DNA of 64,000 bases from Nostoc sp. FACHB-973 (GCF_014698115.1 NZ_JACJSJ010000011.1:62001-126000); one strand, 5' to 3'. Shown: positions 1-9,257, numbered from the stretch's first letter. Numbers and translations are program-made. The notes: generated by a model from the letters alone, not told the origin.

Positions 1-330
1 GTTTTTAATCACTCTTTTCACAATAAATCTTGTCCTTCTCACATCATCCACAATTTTGTGAGAAAGTTGAATCCATTTGTGAGAAATCCAGTTTATCTTA
101 AGCAATATTCATCTGCTGAAATACAGGAAATGTTGGCAACTGCTGGGATGAAAACCAAATGTCCAGAGTATATTGTTGAACCAACCCAAGAATATGCAAT
201 TTTACCGGAAACGATTAAAGGAATTCGGATACCGTTTGCTAAAGCCATCAATCAAAGTCTCAAGCCGTCAGGTAGTTTAAAAGAAACTTTGGCTTATGGT
301 TTTAGCGCTTACAGCACTCAACTGGATTAA
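1..330 (+). CDS. C-terminal part of a methyltransferase-like protein (cut by window edge)
   Basis: The reading frame is open from base 1 to the TAA at 328-330, giving 109 visible residues, so the start lies upstream of the window and the GTG at 58 need not be the true start. The segment SSAEIQEMLATAGM resembles the last helix-strand of class I SAM-dependent methyltransferases, but the SAM-binding motifs would lie outside the window. The methyltransferase label is therefore an inference from a short C-terminal pattern. The gene converges on the RTX gene, with a palindrome and a terminator-like hairpin between them. Confidence 0.45.
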   Translation, partial: VFNHSFHNKSCPSHIIHNFVRKLNPFVRNPVYLKQYSSAEIQEMLATAGMKTKCPEYIVEPTQEYAILPETIKGIRIPFAKAINQSLKPSGSLKETLAYGFSAYSTQLD

Positions 331-361
331 TTCAGAAACTAGGAACATATCCTTGGGTGAA

Positions 362-389
362 GTGAAGACGCGATTCATCGCGTCTCTAC
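362..389. repeat. GACGCGAT/ATCGCGTC palindrome
   Basis: A 28-base near-perfect palindrome (arm GTGAAGACGCGAT, mirrored as ATCGCGTCTCTAC). Relatives occur at 21788-21813 and 50882-50909, and the same outer bases GTAGAGACG/CGTCTCTAC are at the centre of the MITE-like elements at 9309 and 41272. It is a dispersed palindromic repeat. Confidence 0.7.
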
Positions 390-426
390 AAAATGGTCTG
401 ATTTGTGAAAATTAGCGATCGCCAAC

Positions 427-465
427 ATCCCCGACTTCTGGTAAGAAATCGGGGATCTAATTTTT
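427..465 (+). terminator. Hairpin with T-run after the methyltransferase-like gene
   Basis: The arms ATCCCCGA and TCGGGGAT enclose a short loop and are followed by CTAATTTTT, which fits an intrinsic terminator for the upstream gene. Related hairpins with the core CCCGACTT...AAGTCGGG occur at 33188 and 34957. Confidence 0.5.
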
Positions 466-549
466 CATCTGATCTGGAAAACCTATCTCCAAACCTCTCC
501 CCTACTAGAAAAGGGGGCTTAGCGACATGACGTGAAAAGTCAAATTCAG

Positions 550-1650
550 TTAGACAATAAAGTCTAAAGAGGCATAGACGTTCGTAGTATCTTGCACAAC
601 AGCAATTAGGTTACCATATCTGTAGATCAGGGTATCTAACGCTGCGCTACCGCTGAAATTCGAGGTTTTTTGGAGAGTGTAATCACTAATACTACCACCA
701 ATTCTAATCTTGTCGCCTTCTGACCACTTAAAGTCTGTGATGATGGCATATCCACTGCCCGAATAGTCAATGGTGGTATAAGAACCGTTGTAACCAAGGC
801 TGAATGTGTCCGCCCCAGCACCGCCAGTATACCTGTCTATTTCGCTACTATTACCGCTGTAGCCGTTGAGGAAATCATTGCCTGCGCCACCAAGCAGTGT
901 GTCATTTCCCCGTCCTCCATACAGCAGATCGTTACCATTTTCACCACTCAGGTAGTTATTACCTCCGGGGGTACTGCTACTATTGCTGATTTCGTCACCG
1001 AAGAGGACATCACCACCAGTCCCACCATAAAGTGAGTCATTACCAGCCCCACCGATGAGGTTGTCAAGGCCATCGCCACCGTAGATGTAATCGTTCCCGC
1101 CCTTACCCTCTAGGTAATCGTTTCCTCCCAAACCACTCAGATAGTTTGAGTAATTATTTCCTGCGATCTTATTGTTGAGGCTGTTGCCGATACCATAGTA
1201 AGCGGTATTTTCAGACAATAATGTCAAATTCTCCAGGTTAGCCCCTAGAGTGTAGCTTGCATAAGATAAAACCGTGTCCGTGCCCTGGTTACTATATTCA
1301 GTAATGGTGTCAGCTGTATCTCCTGTATATGCAGATATGATGTAGATATCATTGCCTGTTCCACCAAGTAAAATATCAGTGCCTGCTCCACCCCATATAT
1401 AATCATCACCTGCTTCACCATAAATCACATCATTACCGTTTTCTCCGAAGAGGTAATCTTTGCCTCCACGGCCGAGGATGGTATCCCCGCCCTCGCCGCC
1501 ATAAACATAGTCATCTCCCTCTCCAGCATCGATTATGTCGCCTCCACCTTTGCCATAAATAACATCGTTGCCTCCATAGCCAAAAATGGAGATGTCAGCG
1601 GATTGAGTACCGTTTAGAATGTCATTACCAGAAGTGCCATAGATAGCCAT
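550..1650 (-). CDS. RTX calcium-binding repeat protein (hemolysin-type)
   Basis: A 366-residue protein made largely of glycine/aspartate nonapeptides of the GGxGxDxUx type, in two blocks (about residues 20-100 and 165-275), for example GGAGNDSLYGG. These repeats fold into calcium-loaded parallel beta-rolls after export. No catalytic domain is visible. A non-repeat stretch of about 65 residues lies between the blocks, and the C-terminus (EGDKIRIGG and beyond) resembles the tail found in type I secretion substrates, so export by a TolC-dependent ABC system is likely. No secretion genes are adjacent. The ATG at 1650 is the natural start. Proteins of this class act as S-layer-like, adhesive or unknown extracellular components; the exact role cannot be told. 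Confidence 0.85.
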   Translation of the reverse strand: MAIYGTSGNDILNGTQSADISIFGYGGNDVIYGKGGGDIIDAGEGDDYVYGGEGGDTILGRGGKDYLFGENGNDVIYGEAGDDYIWGGAGTDILLGGTGNDIYIISAYTGDTADTITEYSNQGTDTVLSYASYTLGANLENLTLLSENTAYYGIGNSLNNKIAGNNYSNYLSGLGGNDYLEGKGGNDYIYGGDGLDNLIGGAGNDSLYGGTGGDVLFGDEISNSSSTPGGNNYLSGENGNDLLYGGRGNDTLLGGAGNDFLNGYSGNSSEIDRYTGGAGADTFSLGYNGSYTTIDYSGSGYAIITDFKWSEGDKIRIGGSISDYTLQKTSNFSGSAALDTLIYRYGNLIAVVQDTTNVYASLDFIV

Positions 1651-1836
1651 ACATTAATGCCCTGTTGTGATTTTTGTTGGGATTGAGGTAAGTGTTATAT
1701 TTTTTTAGGTTGTCCAGACTAGACTATGGGAATCATAACTAATTACCTGGACACGATATTAGTCGTGAAATATTCTCTAATAATATAAATATCCTGTTTT
1801 GACAATTTCCTCGTTTTCCTTCATTCTTTGTGATGT

Positions 1837-1882
1837 AATTTACCAACTTTTACCAACTTTTTGAAACCAAAGTTGGTAAATT
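1837..1882. promoter_or_regulatory. Inverted repeat upstream of modBC
   Basis: A perfect 14-base inverted repeat, AATTTACCAACTTT (1837-1850) and AAAGTTGGTAAATT (1869-1882), with an extra direct copy of TACCAACTTT at 1851-1860. It ends 35 bases before the modBC ATG. It could be an operator or an mRNA hairpin. It does not look like the Escherichia coli ModE box, so the regulator is unknown. Confidence 0.45.
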
Positions 1883-1917
1883 AGGGATTAGTTGAGCTAA
1901 TTTTTCCCTACGCAACT

Positions 1918-3723
1918 ATGCCATTGGATTTATCGCCTCTTTGGATATCACTCAAAACTTCATTACTTGCCACTTTTATTACTTTCTTTTTGGGCATTGC
2001 TGCTGCTTACTGGATGCTGGGATATCGTGGCAAAGGTAAATCCTTGATTGAGGGTATCTTTATTGCGCCTCTAATTTTACCGCCCACAGTAGTCGGTTTT
2101 TTGTTGTTGCTATTTTTTGGTAAAAATGGCCCTGTAGGGAAATTGATGCAGACTTTTGACTTCACCATCGTCTTTACTTGGTATGGTGCAGCGATCGCAG
2201 CTACAGTTGTTTCCTTCCCATTAATGTATAAAACCGCACTGGGAGCCTTTGAACAAATAGACGGCAATCTGCTACGAGTAGCCAGAACCCTTGGTGCAAG
2301 AGAAGCGACAATCTTTTGGCGTATTAGTTTACCCCTAGCACTACCTGGGATTTTAGCTGCCACAACTCTCGCTTTTGCCCGTGCTTTGGGTGAATTCGGG
2401 GCGACGTTAATGCTGGCTGGTAACATTCCCGGACAAACGCAGACAATCCCAATGGCAATTTATTTTGCTGTGGAAGCGGGAGCGATGGACGAAGCGTGGT
2501 TTTGGGCGATCGCAATTATGGTGATTTCTCTATCTGGAATTATTGGGGTTAACTTCTGGCAAGAAGTGAGGGAGAAGAGGAAAGCAGGGGGGGCAGGGGG
2601 AGCAGGGGGGGCAGGGGGAGAAATTTTTTATGGGCTGGACTCTGCTTTTGAGTCCCGTGGGTTGTTTGTAGACATTGAAAAAATACTTCCTAGCTTTGAT
2701 TTAAAAGTTGGTTTCAGTACTGATGAGGAACCTCTGGGATTATTGGGGGGTTCCGGGGCGGGTAAGAGTATGATTTTACGCTGTCTTGCAGGGATCGAAA
2801 CGCCGACAAGAGGACGGATAGTTTTAAATGGTAGAGTGTTGTTTGACTCGGAAAAAGGAATTAATATACCTAGCTGCGATCGCCGCATTGGTTTTTTAGT
2901 GCAGAATTACGCTCTGTTCCCACACATGAGTGTGGCGCAAAACATCGCTTTTGGTTTGCCCAAGGGATTATCTGCTGGGAGTATTAGAGTACAGGTAGAA
3001 GAACTATTATTAAATATGCAGTTGCAGGGATTAGGCGATCGCTATCCACACCAACTCTCAGGAGGTCAACAACAACGGGTAGCCTTGGCAAGAGCATTGG
3101 CAAGTAAACCAGAAGCATTGCTTTTGGATGAACCTTTTTCTGCACTCGATACCCATTTGCGTAGTCAATTAGAGCAGCAAATGACAGAAACTCTGGCTGA
3201 CTACCAAGGCGTGACTTTATTTGTCACCCACAATATGGAAGAAGCTTATCGTCTTTGCCCAAATCTATTAGTATTGGAGCATGGTAGAGCCGTTCATCAT
3301 GGTAGCAAATACGATATTTTCGAGCGTCCTACCACTATGGGTGTTGCCCAAATCACCGGGTGCAAAAACTTTTCCCGGATTATTCTTCAGTCGCCGCAAC
3401 AGGTGGAAGCGACTGATTGGGGTTGTACTCTCCAAGTCGTTGAACCAATCAAGAGCGAATTATCTCACGTCGGCATTCGTGCCCATCAGTTCATTTTTAC
3501 CAACGACTCATCGCAGGACAATACTTTTCCCTGTTGGGTAGTACGAACAAGTGAAACGCCTCATCGAATAACGTTGTTTCTCAAATTACATTCGGCTGGC
3601 AAGAATTCTCAAGATTACCATCTGCAAGCTGAAGTCTTCAAAGAAAAATGGGTGACAATCAAAGACCAACCTTTTCCTTGGTATGTGCGTTTAGATCCTC
3701 TGCGCTTGATTTTGATGGAGTGA
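1918..3723 (+). CDS. modBC: Fused molybdate ABC transporter permease-ATPase ModBC
   Basis: A 601-residue fusion. Residues 1-220 form a ModB-type permease with several membrane segments and the EAA-loop pattern (GALGAFEQIDGNLLRVARTLG). Residues about 245-601 form the ModC ATPase: Walker A GGSGAGKS near 277, signature LSGGQQQR near 380, Walker B LLLDEPFSALD near 401, the H-loop histidine in FVTHN near 437, and a C-terminal TOBE-like extension. Such fusions are known for cyanobacterial molybdate import, which supplies nitrogenase and nitrate reductase. The binding protein ModA is not adjacent. The linker is a run of GGA units encoded by a G-rich repeat (2584-2620). No clear Shine-Dalgarno sequence precedes the ATG. 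The substrate is inferred from family; tungstate is also possible. Confidence 0.9.
   Translation: MPLDLSPLWISLKTSLLATFITFFLGIAAAYWMLGYRGKGKSLIEGIFIAPLILPPTVVGFLLLLFFGKNGPVGKLMQTFDFTIVFTWYGAAIAATVVSFPLMYKTALGAFEQIDGNLLRVARTLGAREATIFWRISLPLALPGILAATTLAFARALGEFGATLMLAGNIPGQTQTIPMAIYFAVEAGAMDEAWFWAIAIMVISLSGIIGVNFWQEVREKRKAGGAGGAGGAGGEIFYGLDSAFESRGLFVDIEKILPSFDLKVGFSTDEEPLGLLGGSGAGKSMILRCLAGIETPTRGRIVLNGRVLFDSEKGINIPSCDRRIGFLVQNYALFPHMSVAQNIAFGLPKGLSAGSIRVQVEELLLNMQLQGLGDRYPHQLSGGQQQRVALARALASKPEALLLDEPFSALDTHLRSQLEQQMTETLADYQGVTLFVTHNMEEAYRLCPNLLVLEHGRAVHHGSKYDIFERPTTMGVAQITGCKNFSRIILQSPQQVEATDWGCTLQVVEPIKSELSHVGIRAHQFIFTNDSSQDNTFPCWVVRTSETPHRITLFLKLHSAGKNSQDYHLQAEVFKEKWVTIKDQPFPWYVRLDPLRLILME
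2584..2620 (+). repeat. G-rich repeat encoding the ModB-ModC linker
   Basis: A GCAGGGGG-type repeat lies in frame and encodes alternating Gly-Gly-Ala. The same AGCAGGGG/GGCAGGGG units occur between genes at 5948-5980, which suggests that an intergenic repeat became the linker of the fusion protein. Confidence 0.7.
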
Positions 3724-3861
3724 ACGCACAGATGCACGTCGCAATCTCAATTCCACAATTCTGGAAGCAGGGATATTTTGATGTGTTGCAGCCGTTAGTC
3801 GAAGTGGAAGAGTCACATCAGGTAGTATAACGAGATTAGTACACACCGCGATCGCACTCAT

Positions 3862-4278
3862 ATGTCTGCAAAAGACCTATTCCATGAAGCTGTAAAACGA
3901 GGTCTAGAGAAAGACCAATGGATGATCACCGACGATCCCTTAGAATTGGAATGGGAAGAAGTCAAAGTCAAAATCGATCTAGCGGCTGAACGGTTGATTG
4001 CAGCAAAACGGGGTGAAGAAAGAATCGCTGTTGAGATTAAAAGCTTTATTGGGACTTCAGCAATTAGCGACTTTCATACAGCTTTAGGGCAATTTCTTAA
4101 CTACCGCATTATGCTGGAAGCAAAAGAACCCGATCGCCAACTTTATCTGGCAATACCGCTAGAAACCTATGATACTTTCTTTCAAAGCGAATTTGCTCGA
4201 ACGGTGAAAGAGAGATATCAACTCAAATTAATCGTTTACGAACCCTTAAATGAGGAGATCGTGCAATGGATAAACTAG
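3862..4278 (+). CDS. xisH: XisH family protein
   Basis: A 138-residue protein matching the XisH family, named for control of fdxN-element excision in Anabaena heterocysts. The family has a restriction-endonuclease-like fold, and the motif AVEIKSF (about residues 56-62) supplies the expected E-x-K. The segment DFHTALGQFLNYR is also typical. It overlaps xisI by 13 bases, so the two are co-translated. Many XisH/XisI pairs in cyanobacteria lie far from any fdxN element, and no excision element is visible here, so a role in excision should not be assumed. The start is the ATG at 3862 behind a HIP1-like site. Confidence 0.9.
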   Translation: MSAKDLFHEAVKRGLEKDQWMITDDPLELEWEEVKVKIDLAAERLIAAKRGEERIAVEIKSFIGTSAISDFHTALGQFLNYRIMLEAKEPDRQLYLAIPLETYDTFFQSEFARTVKERYQLKLIVYEPLNEEIVQWIN

Positions 4279-4601
4279 AACATTATCGTTCCTGCATCCA
4301 AACCCTCTTGGAAAAGCATAGCCAATATAAATCCGGTGACGAAGATATAGAAAGCGCATTATTATTTGACCCACTACGGGATCGCTACCAATTCATGCGT
4401 ATCGGCTGGAAAGGCTTAAAGCGAATTTATTACACCGTTCTACACTTCGATATCAAAGACGGCAAAATTTGGCTTCAGCAAAATACCACTGATATCGATG
4501 TTGGTGAGGAATTATTGGAAATGGGTATTCCCAAAGAGGATATTATTCTGGGGTTGCATCCTCCCTACAAGCGTCCTTACACCAACTATGGTGTTGCTTA
4601 A
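4266..4601 (+). CDS. xisI: XisI family protein
   Basis: A 111-residue protein typical of XisI: N-terminal MDKLEHYRSCIQTLLEKH, central YYTVLHFDIKDGKIWLQQN, and C-terminal GLHPPYKRPYTNYGVA. It is the usual partner of XisH and overlaps it by 13 bases. In the fdxN system XisF is the recombinase and XisH/XisI are accessory factors. No xisF is visible here. The molecular activity of XisI is not known. Confidence 0.9.
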   Translation: MDKLEHYRSCIQTLLEKHSQYKSGDEDIESALLFDPLRDRYQFMRIGWKGLKRIYYTVLHFDIKDGKIWLQQNTTDIDVGEELLEMGIPKEDIILGLHPPYKRPYTNYGVA

Positions 4602-4731
4602 AACCCATTCTCAAACAACAATCTCTTCATAATTGATTAGCTTCAGTGCGATTGCTTTCTCCGCTTCTTCTACCTTGTCTCAATACACATGAAAATAGAG
4701 GGGGATCGCTTTTTTGCCGACAGCTTAATGC

Positions 4732-5880
4732 TTAATGAGACTCTATAAACTGTTCAATTGCAGACCGAACTTTAATGTTTGGGTCTTTATTAAATGTAAC
4801 TTTTCCGTACTCAAGATAGCATTCAGCTGCCTCTATCAGGTCTTGACATTTTTCGGGATCGTCCATTTCTTCGCTGATGTATTTATAATTAGAGTTGTCC
4901 TTTTCTAAAATGTACTTGTTATAGGGCTTATTTAGCAGTTTTCGCAGTCTACCTGGTTGTCTTTTTCCCTCAAACCGTTCGTTTAGATCGAAATCCAAAC
5001 GCAGATAATTTTGACTACCGATGCTATTAAATATGCGCCGAGAAATATATTTTGAATTTTCCGCAGAAGGGTCTAGGAAAATATTTGGTATGTTTGTTGC
5101 CCAATCCAGGAGTCCCCATTTTTTGATGTCGCTATATTCATAAGGACGAGTTGTTCGACCAGTTCCAATGGATAGAACAGCAATTTTGTCTATCTTGGGA
5201 TTGGTTTTGTCTTTGCCTCTTATTTGCATGGATAAAGCATGGGCGATCGCAGCTAACTCTGGATTATTAGCCGCTACCCCTCCATCAATGTGGGGAAGAC
5301 CTTCCTCGGAGTTGTAGGCGAATTCGTAAGGAGGGAAAAATGTTGGTGCTGAAGCTGAGGCGGTGCATATTTCCCATAGTTCAATATTCTTCTTATAGTA
5401 CCATTCTTCTGGGTCGTCATTCGCAAACCACGTTGTGTTTCGGGATAAAACGTCATAAGCAAGAATCAAGAGATTTGTCTGCTTAATATCTGCAAGTGTC
5501 GCGGGTTTACCCTGATAAATCAAGTTTCTTTTCAAGACCTGAGCCAACCCCTGATTTCCATCCTTGTGGGGATATAAAACATAACCTCCCAGAATTTGAC
5601 TCAACCACCGCCATTTTCGCTGGGAACGTACCGACTCTAGGAATATATTTTTTCCATCTTCCTGGTAGAGGTCAATCAGTTTCTGAGCATCCTTCTCACA
5701 GGCAATTGCCGCAGCCAGAATTGAGCCAGTGGATGTCCCAGCAATCAAGTCGAAATATTGATGTAATTTCTGCTTCTTTTTTTCTTTCAGTGTTGTCTCT
5801 ATCTCCTTGAGAATGACTGCGGATATAACTCCACGGATGCCACCACCATCTAAGCTGAGAATTTTAAACGTCTCTGACAT
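4732..5880 (-). CDS. Patatin-like phospholipase
   Basis: A 382-residue patatin-family lipid acyl hydrolase. Visible motifs are the oxyanion loop DGGGIRG (residues 11-17), the nucleophile elbow GTSTG with Ser50, and the catalytic DGG with Asp199, which together make a complete Ser-Asp dyad. There is no signal peptide, so the enzyme should act on membrane lipids from the cytoplasm. Its domain layout resembles the CapV-type lipases of CBASS defence, but no cyclase gene is nearby; its neighbours are xisHI and an HtrA protease. A housekeeping role in lipid turnover is equally possible. ATG start at 5880. Confidence 0.88.
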   Translation of the reverse strand: MSETFKILSLDGGGIRGVISAVILKEIETTLKEKKKQKLHQYFDLIAGTSTGSILAAAIACEKDAQKLIDLYQEDGKNIFLESVRSQRKWRWLSQILGGYVLYPHKDGNQGLAQVLKRNLIYQGKPATLADIKQTNLLILAYDVLSRNTTWFANDDPEEWYYKKNIELWEICTASASAPTFFPPYEFAYNSEEGLPHIDGGVAANNPELAAIAHALSMQIRGKDKTNPKIDKIAVLSIGTGRTTRPYEYSDIKKWGLLDWATNIPNIFLDPSAENSKYISRRIFNSIGSQNYLRLDFDLNERFEGKRQPGRLRKLLNKPYNKYILEKDNSNYKYISEEMDDPEKCQDLIEAAECYLEYGKVTFNKDPNIKVRSAIEQFIESH

Positions 5881-5916
5881 ATCGAATTCCTTGTTAATTT
5901 AGTTGGTTCTGTATCT

Positions 5917-6013
5917 AATACCGTTTCACTTTAAGACTGATACAGATGGCAGGCAGGGGAAGCAGGGGAGGCAGGGGAAGTAATTTGTATCAATAATTGA
6001 GTGAAATGGTATA
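5917..6013. repeat. Short foldback element with ATACCRTTTCAC ends
   Basis: Terminal inverted repeats ATACCGTTTCACT...TGATACA on the left and TGTATCA...AGTGAAATGGTAT on the right surround a GGCAGGGGAAGCAGGGG-type core. Right-end copies of the same sequence lie at 25943-25970, 41365-41393 and 55373-55400, so this is a dispersed, MITE-like family. Confidence 0.6.
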
Positions 6014-6088
6014 AGTATAAGACGATGTTTGAAAAGTCATGATTGATGTGTCAAATATTTTTACCCTACTCTAATTATTTGTACATTT

Positions 6089-6116
6089 GTAAGGGCGCAC
6101 AGCTGTGCGCCCCTAC
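6089..6116. repeat. GGGCGCACAG/CTGTGCGCCC palindrome
   Basis: A 28-base palindrome preceded by ATTATTTGTACATTT. The copy at 47275-47296 has the same left flank. Relatives are at 26155-26183, 55333-55361 and 55453-55479. This is a second dispersed palindrome family, distinct from the GACGCGAT one. Confidence 0.7.
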
Positions 6117-6160
6117 GTTAGTTGAATTTTTGTCAACTTTTATGTTTGCTAGTAAATCTA

Positions 6161-7378
6161 TTAAGAAGCGTTTTGCAATTCACCTGTGCGTACTGAAATT
6201 TGCTGTGTCTGATTACCCCGTTGCACTTTTACCTGTAGTACTTGACCAAGGCGACTGTCTTCCACAAGATTCTGCAATTGTTCAGCACTGGTAATTGCTT
6301 TACCATCAACTTGAACAATTATATCCCCGCGCCGGATACCCGCAGATGCAGCTGGAGAATTGGGAATAACTTGCATGACAAAAACACCATTGATTTCTGG
6401 TATTTGAATGGGAGAGTTGGGATCGGTGTTATTTTGCTTGGCAAGATCGGGTGTCAAGGTTAACATTTGCACACCTAAATAGGGGTGAGCAACTCTGCCA
6501 TCACGTTGCAGCACAGATGCGATCGCTTTGGCTTTATCGATGGGAATGGCAAAGCCAATACCCATTGCGTCAGGGCGAATGGCTGTGTTAATACCAATTA
6601 CTTCACCTCGTCCATTTAACAGTGGTCCGCCAGAGTTACCGGGGTTAATGGCGGCGTCTGTTTGAATGAAGTCTAGGCGTTTGTCACTAATGCCGACTTG
6701 GGCGCTGGAACGTTTGAGGGTACTAACAATTCCTAAAGTAACTGTGTTATCAAATCCCAAAGGATTACCAACTGCGATCGCCCAATCTCCCACCTGCACA
6801 TTACTTGAAGAACCCAAGGGCGCCACTGGTAAATCGTTACCAGCGTTAATCTTCACCACTGCCAAATCTGTGACTTCATCAATCCCTTGGACTTTGCCTT
6901 CAAAGGTGCGGCCATCTTTAAGCCTGACTGTTACCTTATCAGCTTTATCTACCACATGAGCATTAGTCAAAACTAATCCACTCTTGTCGATAATGAAACC
7001 TGAGCCTAAACCGCGTAACTGCTGTTCAGAAGGTATCTGTTGGGGGAAACCATCGCCGAAAAAACGACGGAAAAACGGGTCTTGAAGAAATGGATCGATG
7101 CGGCGAGTAATTGTGCGCTCAGTATCAATACGGACAACTGCTGTGCCCACACGATTGACTGCTGCTGTGACAAAGCTACTGCTACCGATGGCAGAAGTTG
7201 CTGGTGATTGTCGTTGGGCAATGATTTCTGAGGTATCCACAGCAGGTGCAACGGGCGCAGGTTCGGCTTGGGAGGGCAACACCTGTAATGTACTGATTGT
7301 GAGTACAATTCCTAGCGCGATCGCTAATACATGAGTAGAGAGTTGACGCATAGACCTGGGTAATTTGGGAAATCGCAT
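6161..7378 (-). CDS. HtrA/Deg family periplasmic serine protease
   Basis: A 405-residue trypsin-like protease with one C-terminal PDZ domain. The N-terminus has a hydrophobic export/anchor segment (residues about 15-35), so the enzyme acts in the periplasm or lumen. The catalytic triad is complete: His141 in TNAHVV, Asp171 in TDLAVV and Ser249 in GNSGGPL. The PDZ domain covers about residues 295-400. Cyanobacteria usually carry HhoA, HhoB and HtrA paralogues that degrade misfolded envelope proteins under heat and light stress; which one this is cannot be assigned from the sequence alone. A second paralogue lies at 49664-50875. Confidence 0.93.
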   Translation of the reverse strand: MRFPKLPRSMRQLSTHVLAIALGIVLTISTLQVLPSQAEPAPVAPAVDTSEIIAQRQSPATSAIGSSSFVTAAVNRVGTAVVRIDTERTITRRIDPFLQDPFFRRFFGDGFPQQIPSEQQLRGLGSGFIIDKSGLVLTNAHVVDKADKVTVRLKDGRTFEGKVQGIDEVTDLAVVKINAGNDLPVAPLGSSSNVQVGDWAIAVGNPLGFDNTVTLGIVSTLKRSSAQVGISDKRLDFIQTDAAINPGNSGGPLLNGRGEVIGINTAIRPDAMGIGFAIPIDKAKAIASVLQRDGRVAHPYLGVQMLTLTPDLAKQNNTDPNSPIQIPEINGVFVMQVIPNSPAASAGIRRGDIIVQVDGKAITSAEQLQNLVEDSRLGQVLQVKVQRGNQTQQISVRTGELQNAS

Positions 7379-7592
7379 AATCGCAACCTAAATTTATAAG
7401 CTCAATTGTTACTTAGTCGTGACAAATCCATTTACAATTATTTTTACAAATTTGACGTTGGCTTTTGGTTTGGCTTACTCTAGCCACCATTAGGATGAGG
7501 GTATTTTGCAAGCTACCTTTAATCAACTTAATGGAAAATTTACCCCAAAAGCTATTATGGGGATTTACACTTTACAAGTTCGGTTTTTACCC

Positions 7593-7629
7593 AGAATTCC
7601 GAATTCCGAATTCAGAAGTCAGAATTTAG
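7593..7629. repeat. AATTC/AAGTC simple repeat
   Basis: Tandem GAATTCCGAATTCAGAAGTCAGAAT units just beyond the stop of the carboxypeptidase gene. They belong to the AATTCAG repeat family seen at 25068, 25217, 39036, 54119 and 54465. Confidence 0.6.
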
Positions 7630-7639
7630 GAATCTGCAA

Positions 7640-8962
7640 CTAGCTTTTGAATAAGATTTCATTACGACTGGCTGCGCCTAGCTGGGGTAAAGAGTTGATT
7701 GCTGAGTGGGGAGTGAGGGCAGTAGGAACGGTTTGAGGTACTTGTAATTGTTGGACAACACGTTGCAAAAGTTGGTCTTGTCCAGTACGTAAACCCCAGA
7801 CATTTGTACCACGGTTGATAATAGCAAACCAAACCAAACCACGATCGCGGGTGGGCATGACTCCGGCTAAAGCGCTGACATCGCGGAGAGTCCCTGTTTT
7901 AATTACAGTAGCAGAGGGGATGTGTCTGGCGTGCAGTGTTCCCCGGCGATCGAATCCAGACATGGGAAACAAGTCAGCTAGATTCAGTTGATGAGCAGCA
8001 GCTTCCCCTTGAATAGCCATGAGCATGGAACAAACAGCCCTGGGGGAAATGCGATTTTCTGGCCCTAGTCCAGAACCATTGATTAACTGAATTTCCGATT
8101 GCGGCACCCTAGCAAGATAAGCAGCAGTTGATTGTACAATAGGAGCTCCTCCCACTGACTCTGCTAGCATCTCTGCCATATCGTTGTTACTGTAAACATT
8201 CATTTCCTTGAGCAGTTGCTTCAGGGGTAACGAGCGATGACGGACTAACAAAGTTTGTCGGGGGTTTGGTTGTGCCTCAAATTTGACAGCACCCGCAATT
8301 ACGACTTTCGGCTTGGGTGTTCCCTTGGGCATGATTGAGTGCGTGTAAATAGCGGGGCGACCCCAAGTCGCAGAATTTAGTGTTTGCTTGAGTAATAGAC
8401 CCGCTAGCATCGGCTGACGTTGGAAATTCATGGCGAAATTGCCAGTAATTACCAAATTTCCCTTTACTTGCTTGATACCCATTTGATTTAGAGTATTACC
8501 AAGGGCGATCGCTTCTTCCCAAACAAACATCGGATCGCCGCCACCAGTAATCACCAAATCCCCTTGCACAACCCCATTTACCATTGGGCCGGTGACACTC
8601 ACCAAAGTATCAAATTGGTGGTCTGGTCCCCAAGTTTTCAAAGCAACCAAAGAAGTAGCAATCTTAGTTAAAGAGGCAGCTGGTAGAGGTGTTGTACCTT
8701 GGTGATTTGCCATCAGCATCGGCCCTGACTGCATCCAAATTCCCTGACTTTCAGCCAGATTTTGCCCTACGATCTTTGATGTCACTAACTCCTTCAGATA
8801 TACCTGCACTGTAGTCGCCCCAGCTGGATTTGGATCGGGCGCAAGAACTAAGCCAGGGCTGCTTTGCCAAGCCAATGCTTCTATTGCATCTGAAGGCTTG
8901 ATGTGTACCCCAGCCATTTCCAGCCAAAGTGACACCAAACCTGAACCCAGTATTTCCAGCAT
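7640..8962 (-). CDS. dacB: D-alanyl-D-alanine carboxypeptidase (S13/PBP4 family)
   Basis: A 440-residue low-molecular-mass penicillin-binding protein. The three active-site motifs of the serine-acyl enzymes are present and in order: SLTK with Ser97 and Lys100, SNN at 258-260, and KTG at 355-357. Family members remove the terminal D-Ala of peptidoglycan stem peptides or cut DD-cross-links in the periplasm. The N-terminus is only weakly hydrophobic, so the export signal is not obvious. The protein is somewhat short for PBP4, which often carries an extra inserted domain. ATG start at 8962. It is followed on the same strand by htrA, with 261 bases between. Confidence 0.9.
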   Translation of the reverse strand: MLEILGSGLVSLWLEMAGVHIKPSDAIEALAWQSSPGLVLAPDPNPAGATTVQVYLKELVTSKIVGQNLAESQGIWMQSGPMLMANHQGTTPLPAASLTKIATSLVALKTWGPDHQFDTLVSVTGPMVNGVVQGDLVITGGGDPMFVWEEAIALGNTLNQMGIKQVKGNLVITGNFAMNFQRQPMLAGLLLKQTLNSATWGRPAIYTHSIMPKGTPKPKVVIAGAVKFEAQPNPRQTLLVRHRSLPLKQLLKEMNVYSNNDMAEMLAESVGGAPIVQSTAAYLARVPQSEIQLINGSGLGPENRISPRAVCSMLMAIQGEAAAHQLNLADLFPMSGFDRRGTLHARHIPSATVIKTGTLRDVSALAGVMPTRDRGLVWFAIINRGTNVWGLRTGQDQLLQRVVQQLQVPQTVPTALTPHSAINSLPQLGAASRNEILFKS

Positions 8963-9257
8963 GTTTTATTCCTCTATGTCTGTTTAGGATGTTCTATATT
9001 ATTTCCTGTGCTAATATACAGGTTTTTTTATGCTGATCAGCATTGAGTCATAATAACTGGTGTTTTTGCCATCTGGAAGTAAGTTAAATTACTTGATTTT
9101 TGTGACGCCTTTTACCAAAAAAGAGGGACTGTAACAGCCAGGTCTCTTGAAAGCCAGTATAAAGGAGGCAAGGCAAATTTTATTGCCATATTGAATCATT
9201 TGTTTGGTAAATTTTGACAATGATTTATGTACAGCCGAAATTGACTCTTCAACATCT

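Noticed and set aside
3648..3830. Plus-strand frame spanning the modBC end and the gap before xisH
   Set aside because: It overlaps modBC for much of its length and has no family resemblance.
3862..4601. An fdxN-type excision element around xisHI
   Set aside because: No xisF recombinase, no nif gene and no visible direct-repeat att sites in the window; xisHI pairs are common elsewhere.
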